From Paenibacillus alkalitolerans (GTDB lineage Bacteria; Bacillota; Bacilli; Paenibacillales; YIM-B00363): a stretch of DNA of 64,000 bases. Shown piece after piece: positions 54,380 through 63,624 of the stretch. A program made the translations under genes and the position numbers. The stretch covers positions 1 through 64,000 of the forward strand of contig NZ_JAEMXM010000030.1 of assembly GCF_016482785.1 (NCBI RefSeq), written 5' to 3'. The notes under the pieces were generated by a model. It was not told the DNA's origin. It saw nothing but the letters and a program-made list of their open reading frames with translations, and did no database searches. Within the stretch, counting starts at the first letter, position 1. Each line of letters opens with the position of its first letter.

Positions 54380-55345
54380 ATGACTATGAAGAGAATGGAT
54401 ATGCATTGCGACGTATTAAGCAAGATGCTCACGGCATCGGATATACGGTTCGCCAACGATTCGCGGTTGGATGTAACTTATGACCGTTTGAAGGCGGCGG
54501 GTATGAACGTGCAGGCTTTCGCCGTATTCATTCCAGAAAGCTGGAGGCGTAAACCGTTCGATGCCGTTTTATACAGCATTGATACATTTCACCGTAGAAT
54601 TTTGAGTCATCCCGGGATGTTTCCGGTCCGGACGAAACAAGACTTACAGCAAGCGCTGCGGCCTGAAGAAAGCCGAATCGGCGCCTTGTTGACTCTGGAA
54701 GGTGCCGAAGGCTTGGAAGCCGATTTGACTTATTTGCGCATCGTATGGGATTTGGGTGTCCGGACGCTGGGCATAACGTGGAACGATGCGAATTGGGCGG
54801 CGGACGGCGCCAGGGAGCCGAGAGGAGGCGGATTTACCGCAGCCGGCCGGCTATTGATCGAAGAATGCGATTCCATTGGGATGACGTTGGATGTGTCGCA
54901 CTTGTCCGAACGGGGATTTTGGGAATTGACGGAATTAACGGAGAAGCCCTTTGTCGCATCGCACTCGAATATGAGAGCGCTGTGCGATCATCCGAGAAAC
55001 TTATCCGACCGACAAGCTAAGGCGATCATTGAACGAGACGGACGAATCGGAATCACGTTCGTTCCGTACTTCCTCAGAGGGGACGGAATTCAAGCAGGAA
55101 TCGACGACGTGCTCCGTCATGTGGAAAGACTGTGCGAATTAGGCGGCGCCGCGGCCGTATGCTTCGGATCGGACTTCGACGGCATTGCTCAATGGGTAAA
55201 GGGCTTAGAGCATCCGGGAAAATTATACATCTTAGAAAATGAACTCCATAAGCGCTATACCGCTGTACAAGTGGAAGGATTTATGGGTGGAAATATATTA
55301 GCGTTCTATTTGAAGCACCTGCCTGACGCTGCTGTGGCTGGATGA
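54380..55345 (+). CDS. Membrane dipeptidase-type (M19) peptidase
   Basis: 321 residues, renal dipeptidase family. Zinc ligands are visible at MDMHCD (HxD), LEGAEGLEADL, DVSHLSE, ASHSNMRAL and GSDFDGI. Bacterial M19 enzymes hydrolyse dipeptides, including D-amino acid types. No signal peptide is present, so it should be cytoplasmic. ATG 54380 follows AAGGGGAGGGA. The 178-bp AT-rich gap after it holds a possible hairpin CATCTCA/TGAGATG and no gene. Confidence 0.9.
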   Translation: MTMKRMDMHCDVLSKMLTASDIRFANDSRLDVTYDRLKAAGMNVQAFAVFIPESWRRKPFDAVLYSIDTFHRRILSHPGMFPVRTKQDLQQALRPEESRIGALLTLEGAEGLEADLTYLRIVWDLGVRTLGITWNDANWAADGAREPRGGGFTAAGRLLIEECDSIGMTLDVSHLSERGFWELTELTEKPFVASHSNMRALCDHPRNLSDRQAKAIIERDGRIGITFVPYFLRGDGIQAGIDDVLRHVERLCELGGAAAVCFGSDFDGIAQWVKGLEHPGKLYILENELHKRYTAVQVEGFMGGNILAFYLKHLPDAAVAG

Positions 55346-55523
55346 AAAAACCATCTCATTTTGCTATGAAAACCATCGAAAAATACTATGTTTTGAGATG
55401 CTTGAAAGCACTTGCTTTTTACATGCTGAAATCATAAACTTATCACTGACCATGATTTATGCATTAAAATTTTTTTCACTTCCATTTAAACTATTTTTTT
55501 GCCACTAAAGGAGTGGACCTCGT

Positions 55524-57260
55524 TTGATTAGTCAATTGTCATGGAAAATCGGCGGACAACAAGGCGAAGGGGTAGAGAGTACCGACCGGATTTTCTCGAC
55601 GGCGCTGAACCGATTGGGTTATTACTTGTATGGCTATCGTCACTTTTCTTCTCGGATCAAGGGCGGTCATACGAACAACAAAATCCGGATTTCCGTCAAA
55701 CCGATTCGAGCGATTTCTGACGATCTCGATATTCTGGTGGCTTTCGACCAAGAGTCGATCGATCTCAACGCCCATGAGCTTCGGAAAAGCGGCGTTATCG
55801 TGGCCGACGCCAAATTCAATCCCACCGTGCCGGAAGGCGTGGACGCGAGATTGTTTGCGGTACCGATCACCGCTATTGCGGAAGAGCTCGGCACATCGTT
55901 GTTTAAGAACATGGTTGCTTCCGGCGCATCGTGGGCGCTGCTCGGGCTCCCGCTGGAAGTGTTTAATAAAGCTGTTGAAGAAGAATTCGGCCGCAAAGGT
56001 CCGGCCATCGTGGAGAAGAACGTCGAAGCGGTGCGCAGAGGCGCGGAATTCGTATTGGAGCAAGCCGGCGGGTCTTTGAAAGATTTCGAATTGGAACCTT
56101 CCGACGGCCAACCGAAGTTGTTCATGATCGGCAATGACGCCATCGGCCTCGGGGCCGTTGCCGGCGGCTGCCGCTTCATGCCTGCATATCCGATCACACC
56201 GGCTTCTGAAATTATGGAATACCTCGTTAAGACATTGCCGAAATTCGGCGGAGCCGTCATTCAGACGGAAGACGAAATTGCGGCGGTGACGATGGCGATC
56301 GGCGCCAACTATGGCGGCGTACGAGCAATGACGGCTTCCGCAGGTCCCGGACTTTCGTTAATGGTGGAAGCGATCGGTCTCGCCGGCATGACGGAAACGC
56401 CTGTCGTTATCGTCGACACGCAGCGGGGCGGCCCGTCCACAGGTCTTCCGACCAAGCAAGAGCAAAGCGACATTAACGCCATGATTTACGGTACGCATGG
56501 TGAAATACCGAAGATCGTCATCGCTCCGAGCACGGTGGAAGAATGCTTCTACGATGCCGTCGAAGCGTTCAACTTGGCGGAAAAATATCAATGCCCGGTT
56601 ATCCTCGTTACAGATTTGCAATTGTCCTTAGGAAAGCAAACGGCGGAAAACCTCGATTTCAACCGCGTCGCGGTCGAACGGGGTACGCTTATCTCCGGCG
56701 AATTGCCGGCGCTTGAAGATAATAAGCTGTTCAAGCGGTACGAGTTCACGGAAGACGGAATTTCGCCGCGCGTCATCCCCGGCATGAAGCAAGGCATTCA
56801 CCACGTCACGGGCGTTGAGCACGACCAAGAAGGCCGTCCGTCGGAAAGCCCGGTAAACCGCAAGAAGATGATGGATAAGCGCTTGAAGAAGCTTGAGAGC
56901 GTACGGATCACGAATCCGATTCACATCGATGCGCCGCACGAAACGCCTGACGTGCTCATTATCGGTATGAGCTCGACCGGCGGAACGATTGACGAAGCCC
57001 GCGAACGCTTGACGAAAGACGGAGTGACGTCGAATCATATGACGATCCGCCAGCTTTATCCTTTCCCGGCGGATTTGGTGAAGCCTTACCTCGAGAAAGC
57101 GAAGACGGTTATCGTTGTGGAGAATAACGCGACAGGCCAACTCGCCGACCAAGTTAAGCTTCATGCCGGATATGCCGATAAAATCAAGAAGTTCTTAAAG
57201 TACGACGGAACACCGTTCCTGCCTTCCGAAATTCATACCGGCTGCAAGGAGTTGGTTTAA
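55524..57260 (+). CDS. korA: 2-oxoacid:acceptor oxidoreductase, alpha (fused gamma-alpha) subunit
   Basis: 578 residues. The N-terminal gamma-type domain (KIGGQQGEGVESTD, HFSSRIKGGHTNNKIRIS) is fused to the pyrimidine-binding alpha domain (PAYPITPASEIMEYL, QTEDEIAAVTMAIGA, STGLPTKQEQSD). With KorB it decarboxylates a 2-oxoacid, most likely 2-oxoglutarate, to an acyl-CoA and reduces a ferredoxin. No ferredoxin gene is adjacent. TTG 55524 follows AAAGGAG. korB begins three bases after its stop. Confidence 0.93.
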   Translation: MISQLSWKIGGQQGEGVESTDRIFSTALNRLGYYLYGYRHFSSRIKGGHTNNKIRISVKPIRAISDDLDILVAFDQESIDLNAHELRKSGVIVADAKFNPTVPEGVDARLFAVPITAIAEELGTSLFKNMVASGASWALLGLPLEVFNKAVEEEFGRKGPAIVEKNVEAVRRGAEFVLEQAGGSLKDFELEPSDGQPKLFMIGNDAIGLGAVAGGCRFMPAYPITPASEIMEYLVKTLPKFGGAVIQTEDEIAAVTMAIGANYGGVRAMTASAGPGLSLMVEAIGLAGMTETPVVIVDTQRGGPSTGLPTKQEQSDINAMIYGTHGEIPKIVIAPSTVEECFYDAVEAFNLAEKYQCPVILVTDLQLSLGKQTAENLDFNRVAVERGTLISGELPALEDNKLFKRYEFTEDGISPRVIPGMKQGIHHVTGVEHDQEGRPSESPVNRKKMMDKRLKKLESVRITNPIHIDAPHETPDVLIIGMSSTGGTIDEARERLTKDGVTSNHMTIRQLYPFPADLVKPYLEKAKTVIVVENNATGQLADQVKLHAGYADKIKKFLKYDGTPFLPSEIHTGCKELV

Positions 57261-57262
57261 CG

Positions 57263-58129
57263 ATGGCTACATTTAAAGAGTTTCGCAACAATATTAAACC
57301 GAACTGGTGCCCGGGCTGCGGCGACTTCTCCGTACAAGCAGCGATTCAGCGCGCTGCGGCCAACGTAGGCCTCGAACCGGAAAACCTCGCGGTCGTCTCC
57401 GGTATCGGCTGCTCCGGACGCATCTCCGGTTACATTAACGCATACGGTTTCCACGGCGTCCACGGCCGGGCGCTTCCGATCGCTCAAGGCTTGAAGATGG
57501 CCAACCGCGAGTTGACGGTTATCGCATCAGGCGGCGACGGCGACGGTTTCGCAATCGGTATGGGTCACACGGTCCATGCGATTCGCCGCAACATGAACAT
57601 TACGTATATCGTTATGGATAACCAAATATACGGCTTGACGAAAGGCCAAACATCTCCACGTAGCGGAGAAGGGTTCAAGACGAAGTCTACGCCGGAAGGT
57701 TCCATTGAAACGACATTGAACCCGCTGGAAATCGCACTATCGGCAGGCGCGACATTCGTCGCCCAATCGTTCTCCAGCAACTTGAAGCAGCTGACGCATT
57801 TGATTGAAGAAGCGATCAAGCACGAAGGTTTCTCCCTTGTCAACGTGTTCAGCCCGTGCGTGACGTTCAACAAAATCAACACGTATGACTGGTTCAAAGA
57901 AAATATCGTCGACCTTGACGAACAGAACGACTACGATCCGTCGAACCGCATCGCGGCGATGACGAAATTGATGGAAACGAACGGCATGCTCACAGGTTTG
58001 ATTTATCAAGACAAGAACAAGAAATCTTACGAAAACCTCGTGAAAGGCTTCAAGCCCGAGGCGCTTGCGAAACAAGACCTGCAGTTGACGGAAGAACAAT
58101 TCAACAAGCTGGTTGCTGAATTCCGCTAA
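57263..58129 (+). CDS. korB: 2-oxoacid:acceptor oxidoreductase, beta subunit
   Basis: 288 residues. The thiamine diphosphate site is GGDGDGFAIGMGHTVHAIRR with MDNQIYGLTKGQTSP. PNWCPGCGDF and GIGCSGRISGY carry cysteines that, with a third, may hold an iron-sulfur cluster. It is the catalytic partner of KorA. ATG 57263 follows AAGGAG in the end of korA. A strong terminator follows. Confidence 0.94.
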   Translation: MATFKEFRNNIKPNWCPGCGDFSVQAAIQRAAANVGLEPENLAVVSGIGCSGRISGYINAYGFHGVHGRALPIAQGLKMANRELTVIASGGDGDGFAIGMGHTVHAIRRNMNITYIVMDNQIYGLTKGQTSPRSGEGFKTKSTPEGSIETTLNPLEIALSAGATFVAQSFSSNLKQLTHLIEEAIKHEGFSLVNVFSPCVTFNKINTYDWFKENIVDLDEQNDYDPSNRIAAMTKLMETNGMLTGLIYQDKNKKSYENLVKGFKPEALAKQDLQLTEEQFNKLVAEFR

Positions 58130-58143
58130 TCACGAGTCAAGAT

Positions 58144-58180
58144 GAAGGCATACGGTTGCGTCCGTATGCCTTCTCTATTA
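58144..58180 (+). terminator. korAB terminator
   Basis: GAAGGCATACG 58144-58154 pairs perfectly with CGTATGCCTTC 58163-58173, then TCTATT. Confidence 0.8.
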
Positions 58181-58228
58181 CATACGCATACTGAAGTGTA
58201 GGAGCAGCATCGTCTGAGGAGGCATAGC

Positions 58229-58798
58229 GTGGCAGAGATTCCTATCGGCGTATCGGCACGCCATATTCATTTATCTCCCGAGCATATTGAAATATTATTC
58301 GGTCCCGGTTACACTCTGAAGGAAATGAAGCCTCTGTCGCAACCCGGACAATTTGCGGCTGACGAGACTGTGGCCGTCTCGGGACCGAAGGGGAAATTCG
58401 ATAAAGTGCGGATCCTGGGTCCGGCAAGAGGCAGCACTCAATTGGAAATATCCCGTACGGATGCATTCGCTCTCGGTATTGATCCGCCCGTCCGCTTATC
58501 CGGCAACATTGCGGGAACGCCCGGCATTCGGATCGTAGGACCTGTGGGTGAGGTGGAAATCGAACAAGGCGTTATTGTCGCGGCCCGCCACATTCACTTT
58601 CATCCTGATGACGCGGCGCGGTTTGGAGTTACGGATAAGCAAACGGTGAGCGTTCGCGTGGAAGGCGAAAGAGCGGTTGTTTTTGAAAATGTCATATGCA
58701 GAGTTTCCGATCAATTTGCTCTGGATATGCATATCGACACGGACGAGGCGAACGCAGCCGGAATTAATACAGGCGATAAGGGTACGATTGTGAAGTAG
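58229..58798 (+). CDS. pduL: PduL-family phosphate acyltransferase
   Basis: 189 residues. The two zinc-binding motifs ISARHIHLS-type (GVSARHIHLSPEH) and VAARHIHFHPDDA mark PduL, which swaps CoA for phosphate on acetyl- or propionyl-CoA. The absence of an N-terminal encapsulation helix and of microcompartment genes nearby points to a cytosolic role. With KorAB next door it could draw energy from acyl-CoA, but a terminator separates them. GTG 58229 follows GAGGAGG. Confidence 0.9.
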   Translation: MAEIPIGVSARHIHLSPEHIEILFGPGYTLKEMKPLSQPGQFAADETVAVSGPKGKFDKVRILGPARGSTQLEISRTDAFALGIDPPVRLSGNIAGTPGIRIVGPVGEVEIEQGVIVAARHIHFHPDDAARFGVTDKQTVSVRVEGERAVVFENVICRVSDQFALDMHIDTDEANAAGINTGDKGTIVK

Positions 58799-58807
58799 GC
58801 ATGCAGG

Positions 58808-58849
58808 TTCCAGCATTGAACATTCCAATGCTGGAATCGTTTTGTTTTT
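58808..58849 (+). terminator. pduL terminator
   Basis: TTCCAGCATTG 58808-58818 pairs perfectly with CAATGCTGGAA 58826-58836; TCGTTTTGTTTTT follows. Confidence 0.85.
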
Positions 58850-58876
58850 CGGTTTCCTTTCGGATTATGCTATAAT
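58848..58876 (+). promoter_or_regulatory. miaB-ricA promoter
   Basis: TTCGGT 58848-58853 and TGC-TATAAT (extended -10, 58871-58876), 17-bp spacer. Confidence 0.6.
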
Positions 58877-58931
58877 GTTGTAATGTATGCTGGATAAACG
58901 ACGATCCTTGTTAGGACATGAGGTGATATAG

Positions 58932-60413
58932 ATGGCAACCGTCAAAGAGAAAGATTACTCTCAATATTTCCAACCGCCTTCGTATGCCGATGCGAAGAAA
59001 CGCGGCAAAGAAGATATCAAGGTTCATTACGATTTCTCCATTCCGGAAGAGATGCAGCGATTGGGCGCCGGGAAAAAATATTTGATTCGCACATACGGCT
59101 GCCAAATGAACGAGCACGATTCCGAGACGATGAAGGGCATGTTTGAAGCGATGGGTTACGAGCCGACCGAAGACAAGCAGGAGGCCGACGTTATCCTATT
59201 AAATACATGCGCAATCCGCGAGAATGCGGAGGACAAAGTGTTCGGCGAGCTCGGTCACTTGAAGACGTTAAAGACGCAAAAACCGAATCTCGTTCTCGGC
59301 GTATGCGGCTGCATGTCCCAAGAAGAGGGCGTCGTGAACCGGATCATGACCAAGCACCAGTTCGTCGATCTTATCTTCGGCACGCATAACATTCACAGGC
59401 TGCCGAAGCTGCTTCAAGAAGCGTACTTCGGTAAAGAGATGGTCGTCGAGGTATGGTCCAAAGAAGGCGACATCGTCGAAAACTTGCCGAAGAAGCGCGA
59501 GGGAATGAAGGCGTGGGTCAACATTATGTACGGCTGCGACAAGTTTTGCACGTACTGTATCGTACCTTACACGCGCGGCAAGGAACGGAGCCGCCGGCAC
59601 GAAGACGTCATCGCCGAAGTTCGCGAGCTTGCGCGGCAGGGGTTTAAAGAGGTTACGCTGCTCGGCCAGAACGTGAACGCATACGGGAAAGATTTTGAGG
59701 ATATCCGGTATACGTTCGCCGATTTGATGAGAGACATTCAGAAAATCGACATCCCACGCATCCGATTCACAACGTCGCATCCGCGCGATTTCGACGATCA
59801 CCTGATCGAAGTGCTCGCCAATCGCGGAAATATGGTGGAGCATATTCACCTGCCCGTGCAATCGGGCAATACCGATATTTTGAAGAAAATGAGCCGGAAA
59901 TATTCACGCGAGCATTACTTGGAACTGGTGGCAAAAATCAAGCGCGCGATTCCCGACGTTGTGCTTACGACCGACATTATCGTCGGCTTCCCGGGTGAGA
60001 CGGACGAACAATTCGAAGACACGATGTCACTTGTTCGAGAAGTTCGATATGACTCTGCGTTCACGTTCATCTATAGTCCGCGCGAAGGAACGCCGGCTGC
60101 GGCGATGCTAGACGACATTCCGGAACAGCTCAAGAAAGAGCGCTTGCTCCGATTGAACGACCTGTTGGCCGAAATCGGAAGAGAAGCGAACGAAAAGCTC
60201 CGGGGTCAGACGGTCGAAGTGCTGGTGGAAGGCGAGAGCAAGACGAACCCGGATGTGCTTTCCGGACGAACCCGGACGAACAAGCTGGTTCACTTCCCCG
60301 GTCCGAAATCGTTAATCGGGAAGTTTGTCCAAGTGAAAATTACGGAACCGATGACTTGGTTTATTAAAGGCGAGTTGGCCGCTGAATCCGCGCCTGCCGC
60401 TGCAAACATGTAA
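58932..60413 (+). CDS. miaB: tRNA-2-methylthio-N6-isopentenyladenosine synthase MiaB
   Basis: 493 residues. The UPF0004 domain has [13 protein letters not shown] and [13 protein letters not shown]; the radical SAM motif is GCDKFCTYC (Cys near 202, 206, 209), followed by [16 protein letters not shown] domain ends the protein. It adds methylthio to i6A37 of tRNA. The N-terminal 65 residues before the cluster domain are the extension usual in Bacilli. ATG 58932 follows GAGGTGA. ricA follows after 15 bp, as ymcB-ymcA in B. subtilis. Confidence 0.96.
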   Translation: MATVKEKDYSQYFQPPSYADAKKRGKEDIKVHYDFSIPEEMQRLGAGKKYLIRTYGCQMNEHDSETMKGMFEAMGYEPTEDKQEADVILLNTCAIRENAEDKVFGELGHLKTLKTQKPNLVLGVCGCMSQEEGVVNRIMTKHQFVDLIFGTHNIHRLPKLLQEAYFGKEMVVEVWSKEGDIVENLPKKREGMKAWVNIMYGCDKFCTYCIVPYTRGKERSRRHEDVIAEVRELARQGFKEVTLLGQNVNAYGKDFEDIRYTFADLMRDIQKIDIPRIRFTTSHPRDFDDHLIEVLANRGNMVEHIHLPVQSGNTDILKKMSRKYSREHYLELVAKIKRAIPDVVLTTDIIVGFPGETDEQFEDTMSLVREVRYDSAFTFIYSPREGTPAAAMLDDIPEQLKKERLLRLNDLLAEIGREANEKLRGQTVEVLVEGESKTNPDVLSGRTRTNKLVHFPGPKSLIGKFVQVKITEPMTWFIKGELAAESAPAAANM

Positions 60414-60428
60414 AGGGGCGTTACACGG

Positions 60429-60905
60429 ATGGCTCATAAATTTTATCATGACGGCGGACACGGCGGAAGCTGCGCGATGGAATCGTTTGATATTAAAGAT
60501 TTGCTCGTGCGCGACGATATTATGGCTAAGGCGAAGGAGCTTGCGGATTTGATCTCTACTTCGGAAGAGGTGGAGATTTACCGGAAAGCGGAGAAACAGA
60601 TTGCAGGGCATGCGGAAATTCAGCAGCTGATCGCATCGATCAAGAAGAAGCAGAAAGAAATCGTCGCATTCGAGACGACGTTCAAGAATAAAGCGATGGC
60701 CGAGAAGATCGAGAATGAGATCGACGAATTGCAGGACCGTCTGGACTCGTATCCGATCGTCGGGCAATTCCGCCAATCGCAAACCGATCTTAACTATTTA
60801 TTGCAGTTGATTATCTCCGTCATTCGGGATACGCTTTCGGAGAAAATCAATTTGGACTCGGACGGAAGCATCGGACTATCTTCAAACGGCAGCTGCAGCG
60901 ATTAA
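60429..60905 (+). CDS. ricA: RicA (YmcA), RNase Y specificity complex subunit
   Basis: 158 residues. The central helical YlbF/YmcA domain (AKELADLISTSEEVEIYRKAE and YPIVGQFRQSQTDLNYLLQL) and the tail SNGSCSD match B. subtilis YmcA, which ends in a similar Cys motif. RicA, RicF and RicT form an iron-sulfur complex that directs RNase Y. The first 15 residues (AHKFYHDGGHGGSC) are a His/Cys-rich extension absent from the B. subtilis protein. ATG 60429 follows AAAGGGG; ATG 60477 is the alternative without the extension. Confidence 0.9.
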   Translation: MAHKFYHDGGHGGSCAMESFDIKDLLVRDDIMAKAKELADLISTSEEVEIYRKAEKQIAGHAEIQQLIASIKKKQKEIVAFETTFKNKAMAEKIENEIDELQDRLDSYPIVGQFRQSQTDLNYLLQLIISVIRDTLSEKINLDSDGSIGLSSNGSCSD

Positions 60906-60915
60906 GATTATGCAG

Positions 60916-60943
60916 CACGGGTCGTCAGCGGCCCGTGTTTTTT
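60916..60943 (+). terminator. ricA terminator
   Basis: CACGGG 60916-60921 pairs with CCCGTG 60932-60937, then six T. Confidence 0.85.
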
Positions 60944-60975
60944 GCGCTTAAAGACGGGGAAAGTGTAAATGCCGG

Positions 60976-61004
60976 TTGCTTGCGGAACGTTTTGCCCATA
61001 TAAT
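60976..61004 (+). promoter_or_regulatory. Promoter upstream of small ORF and rsgA-like gene
   Basis: TTGCTT 60976-60981 and consensus TATAAT 60999-61004, 17-bp spacer. Confidence 0.75.
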
Positions 61005-61040
61005 GAAAATGTTTGGAAGCTAATAGAGGAGTGATGTTGT

Positions 61041-61118
61041 ATGGTGAATGTAGCGGTAGTGAATAGTCGTCGCGTCGCAAATGAACAACGAAACGGGGCT
61101 GCGGAGGTTCACCGGTAA
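61041..61118 (+). CDS. 25-codon ORF, possible leader peptide
   Basis: ATG 61041 follows AGAGGAG with normal spacing, 37 bp after a consensus promoter, and ends at TAA 61116. It encodes MVNVAVVNSRRVANEQ plus nine polar residues. It is the only ORF between the promoter and the rsgA-like gene, 66 bp further on. It may be a leader peptide, a small protein, or the stump of a deleted gene. Nothing similar is known to me. Confidence 0.45.
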   Translation: MVNVAVVNSRRVANEQRNGAAEVHR

Positions 61119-61184
61119 CGTCAGATTTGCTTCCAATGCAATACCGGGGATTTCCGCGGCGTTATATGCTAAGGAGGATCCTCA

Positions 61185-62264
61185 TTGACCCTAGTGAAAT
61201 ACGGATGGAATGAGACGTGGGAGCGGCAATTCGAACCGTTCCGCGATAAAGGATTGGAGCCGGGCCGAGTTGTGCTGGAGCACAAACGGATGTACCGGGT
61301 TATTACGCAACACGGGGAGCTTCTGAGCGAGCTGTCCGGGAAATTGCGGTATGAAGCCGAAGAGCGGGAGCAGCTGCCCGCCGTGGGCGATTGGGTGGCT
61401 GTTGCGGCGAGACCTGCTGAAGGAAGAGCGACTATACACGCGCTGCTTCCGAGAAAGAGCAAGTTTTCGCGGAAATCGGCAGGCGTGGAGACGACGGAAC
61501 AAATTGTCGCCGCCAACGTCGATACGGTTTTCCTCGTGAATGCAATGAATCAAGATTTTAATATGCGCCGGTTGGAACGGTATTTGGTTCTTGCATGGGA
61601 AAGCGGTGCCAATCCGGTCATTGTGTTAAGCAAGGCGGATCTTTGCGATGATGTGGATGCCATGATCGCCCAAGCCGAATCCATCGGAATGGGCGTGCCG
61701 GTTCATGCGGTTTCTGTGGAAGCGCAGAGCGGGATCGACGAGCTGCTGCCATACGTGTCTGCAGGGAATACCGTCGCTTTGCTCGGATCAAGCGGCGTCG
61801 GAAAGTCATCGCTCGTCAATACGCTTCTCGGGGTGGAAGCTCAGAAGGTAAGCGGCATTCGCGAAGCGGACGGAAGGGGCAGGCACACGACGACGCACCG
61901 GGAGCTGTTGACTGTTCCGGGCGGCGGTATCGTGGTCGATACGCCTGGTATGCGGGAAATTCAAATGTGGGAAGCTTCGGAAGGACTTTCGGAAAGCTTC
62001 GAGGATATTGAGTCGTTGGCCGGACGATGCCAGTTCGCCGATTGCTCTCATAACCGCGAGCCCAATTGCGCGGTTAGGAAAGCCGTCGAAGCCGGCGAGC
62101 TGGAGGAGGGACGGTTGGCGAACTACAGGAAGCTGCTGTCGGAGCTCGCTTATCTCGCCCGCAAAGAAGAGGCAAAAGTAAAGCTGCAGGAAAAGAAATC
62201 GAACAAAAAGAAAAGCCAACACTCAACCACTATCAAACACCGTTCACATGAAGTTAACCTCTGA
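61185..62264 (+). CDS. rsgA: Ribosome small subunit-dependent GTPase A family protein
   Basis: 359 residues, circularly permuted GTPase. Order: OB-fold (about 40-100), G4 (VIVLSKADL), G1 (GSSGVGKSSL, about 202), switch GRGRHTTTHRE, G3 (DTPGM), and a zinc knuckle CQFADCSHNREPNC. RsgA releases late factors from the 30S subunit. Bacilli usually carry the main copy (yloQ) elsewhere, so this longer one with a Lys-rich tail may be a paralogue. TTG 61185 follows AAGGAGG. Confidence 0.88.
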   Translation: MTLVKYGWNETWERQFEPFRDKGLEPGRVVLEHKRMYRVITQHGELLSELSGKLRYEAEEREQLPAVGDWVAVAARPAEGRATIHALLPRKSKFSRKSAGVETTEQIVAANVDTVFLVNAMNQDFNMRRLERYLVLAWESGANPVIVLSKADLCDDVDAMIAQAESIGMGVPVHAVSVEAQSGIDELLPYVSAGNTVALLGSSGVGKSSLVNTLLGVEAQKVSGIREADGRGRHTTTHRELLTVPGGGIVVDTPGMREIQMWEASEGLSESFEDIESLAGRCQFADCSHNREPNCAVRKAVEAGELEEGRLANYRKLLSELAYLARKEEAKVKLQEKKSNKKKSQHSTTIKHRSHEVNL

Positions 62265-62283
62265 GGCTTACTCAGAGGTTTTG
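62256..62283 (+). terminator. rsgA-like gene terminator
   Basis: AACCTCTGAG 62256-62265 pairs with CTCAGAGGTT 62271-62280, then TTTG. The 5' arm includes the stop codon of the gene. Confidence 0.75.
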
Positions 62284-62307
62284 TATTGACGAAAGGGAGC
62301 GACAGCA

Positions 62308-63378
62308 GTGAAACAAACGATTGTATTTACCGGCGGGGGGTCTGCCGGCCATGTTACCGTGAATGCAGCGTTGATTCCGCATTTTCGCGAGAAAGGGTGG
62401 AATATTCACTATATTGGCTCTGAGAAGGGGATCGAACGGGATATCGTATCCGAATTGCGGGGAGTTACGTATCACGGAATTGCGACCGGCAAGCTGCGCC
62501 GTTATTTGGATTGGAACAATGTGAAGGATCCGTTCAAGGTCGTGAAAGGAGTATGGCAGTCATATCAGCTGATCAAGCGGTTGAAACCGGATGCCGTATT
62601 TTCCAAAGGCGGTTTCGTATCCGTTCCTGTCGTCATGGGGGCCTGGTTGAACCGGGTGCCTGCCGTAATTCATGAATCCGACCTAACGCCCGGACTCGCC
62701 AACCGATTGTCCATTCCGTTCGCCAAGAAGATTTGCACGACGTTTCCGGAAACCGCAAAGCACGTCCCAAGCAATAAAGCGGTGCATGTCGGCGCCGTTG
62801 TAAGGGAGGAGTTGTTCCGGGGAGAATCGGGCAAAGGGCATGACTTATGCGGTTTTGTGCGCGGCAAGCCCGTGCTGCTTATCATGGGTGGAAGTCTCGG
62901 TTCGCAGCGGATCAATCGGGCAGTGCGCAATAATATAGACGCACTGACGGAAATGTTCCAGGTCGTTCACTTGTGCGGCAAAGGTAATGTCGAACGTTCA
63001 TTGGAATCGCGAAAATACCGGCAGTTCGAATTTTTGAAATCGGAGCTTCCCGATGTGCTGGCAATGACGGATCTCGTCGTGTCCAGGGCCGGCTCAAATT
63101 CGATTTATGAGTTTCTGGCGCTGCATAAACCGATGCTGCTTATACCATTGTCCCGCGCAGCCAGCCGGGGCGATCAGATTGCAAACGCCGAGTCGTTCCG
63201 CGCGCGTGGATTTGCCGAAGTGCTGGAAGAGGAACAATTGACGGACGAAACGCTTTTGCAGAAAATAACACGTCTTTATGAACGAAAGGAATCCTATATT
63301 GCCACAATGAAGCGGGAAGCGGAAACAGCAACGCTGCATAGGCTTATTTCACTTATTGAAAGTACGGCATCCGTTTAG
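62308..63378 (+). CDS. MurG-like UDP-GlcNAc glycosyltransferase
   Basis: 356 residues, GT28 family. [18 protein letters not shown] at the N-terminus, [15 protein letters not shown], the donor-site loop [15 protein letters not shown] and [21 protein letters not shown] match MurG, which makes lipid II. The usual murG is in the division cluster, which is not here, so this is probably a second copy, as seen in many Bacilli. GTG 62308 follows AAAGGGAG. Confidence 0.85.
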   Translation: MKQTIVFTGGGSAGHVTVNAALIPHFREKGWNIHYIGSEKGIERDIVSELRGVTYHGIATGKLRRYLDWNNVKDPFKVVKGVWQSYQLIKRLKPDAVFSKGGFVSVPVVMGAWLNRVPAVIHESDLTPGLANRLSIPFAKKICTTFPETAKHVPSNKAVHVGAVVREELFRGESGKGHDLCGFVRGKPVLLIMGGSLGSQRINRAVRNNIDALTEMFQVVHLCGKGNVERSLESRKYRQFEFLKSELPDVLAMTDLVVSRAGSNSIYEFLALHKPMLLIPLSRAASRGDQIANAESFRARGFAEVLEEEQLTDETLLQKITRLYERKESYIATMKREAETATLHRLISLIESTASV

Positions 63379-63404
63379 GGGGCGGGGGTCCGCCGGCTCC
63401 CCCA

Positions 63405-63612
63405 GTAATATTTACCAACGAAAAATATCACGTTGGCGCGCTGCGGGAGCTTGCGGGGCGGTGGGACGTTCCGGTTTACGCACATGAGGAAGAGCTGCCG
63501 TACCTGACGGGCCGTAAGGATTATATGGCACCGGATCCGACGGTCGGCGGCGGGAGTGTTATCGGAGCAATTTGACCGGGTGGCCGTTCCTGAACACGGC
63601 AAATATGTATAG
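63405..63612 (+). pseudogene. MBL-fold metallohydrolase remnant with internal deletions
   Basis: The frame at 63405-63575 reads VIFTNEKYHVGALREL, then DVPVYAHEEELPYLTGRKDY and PDPTVGGG. This matches the region around the HxHxDH metal motif of MBL hydrolases, but that motif has decayed to TNEKYH. A second frame at 63568-63612 gives QFDRVAVPEHGKYV, like the family C-terminus. The gene has lost its N-terminus, its motif and the middle of the protein. Confidence 0.6.
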
Positions 63613-63624
63613 GCAGTGAAGCGG

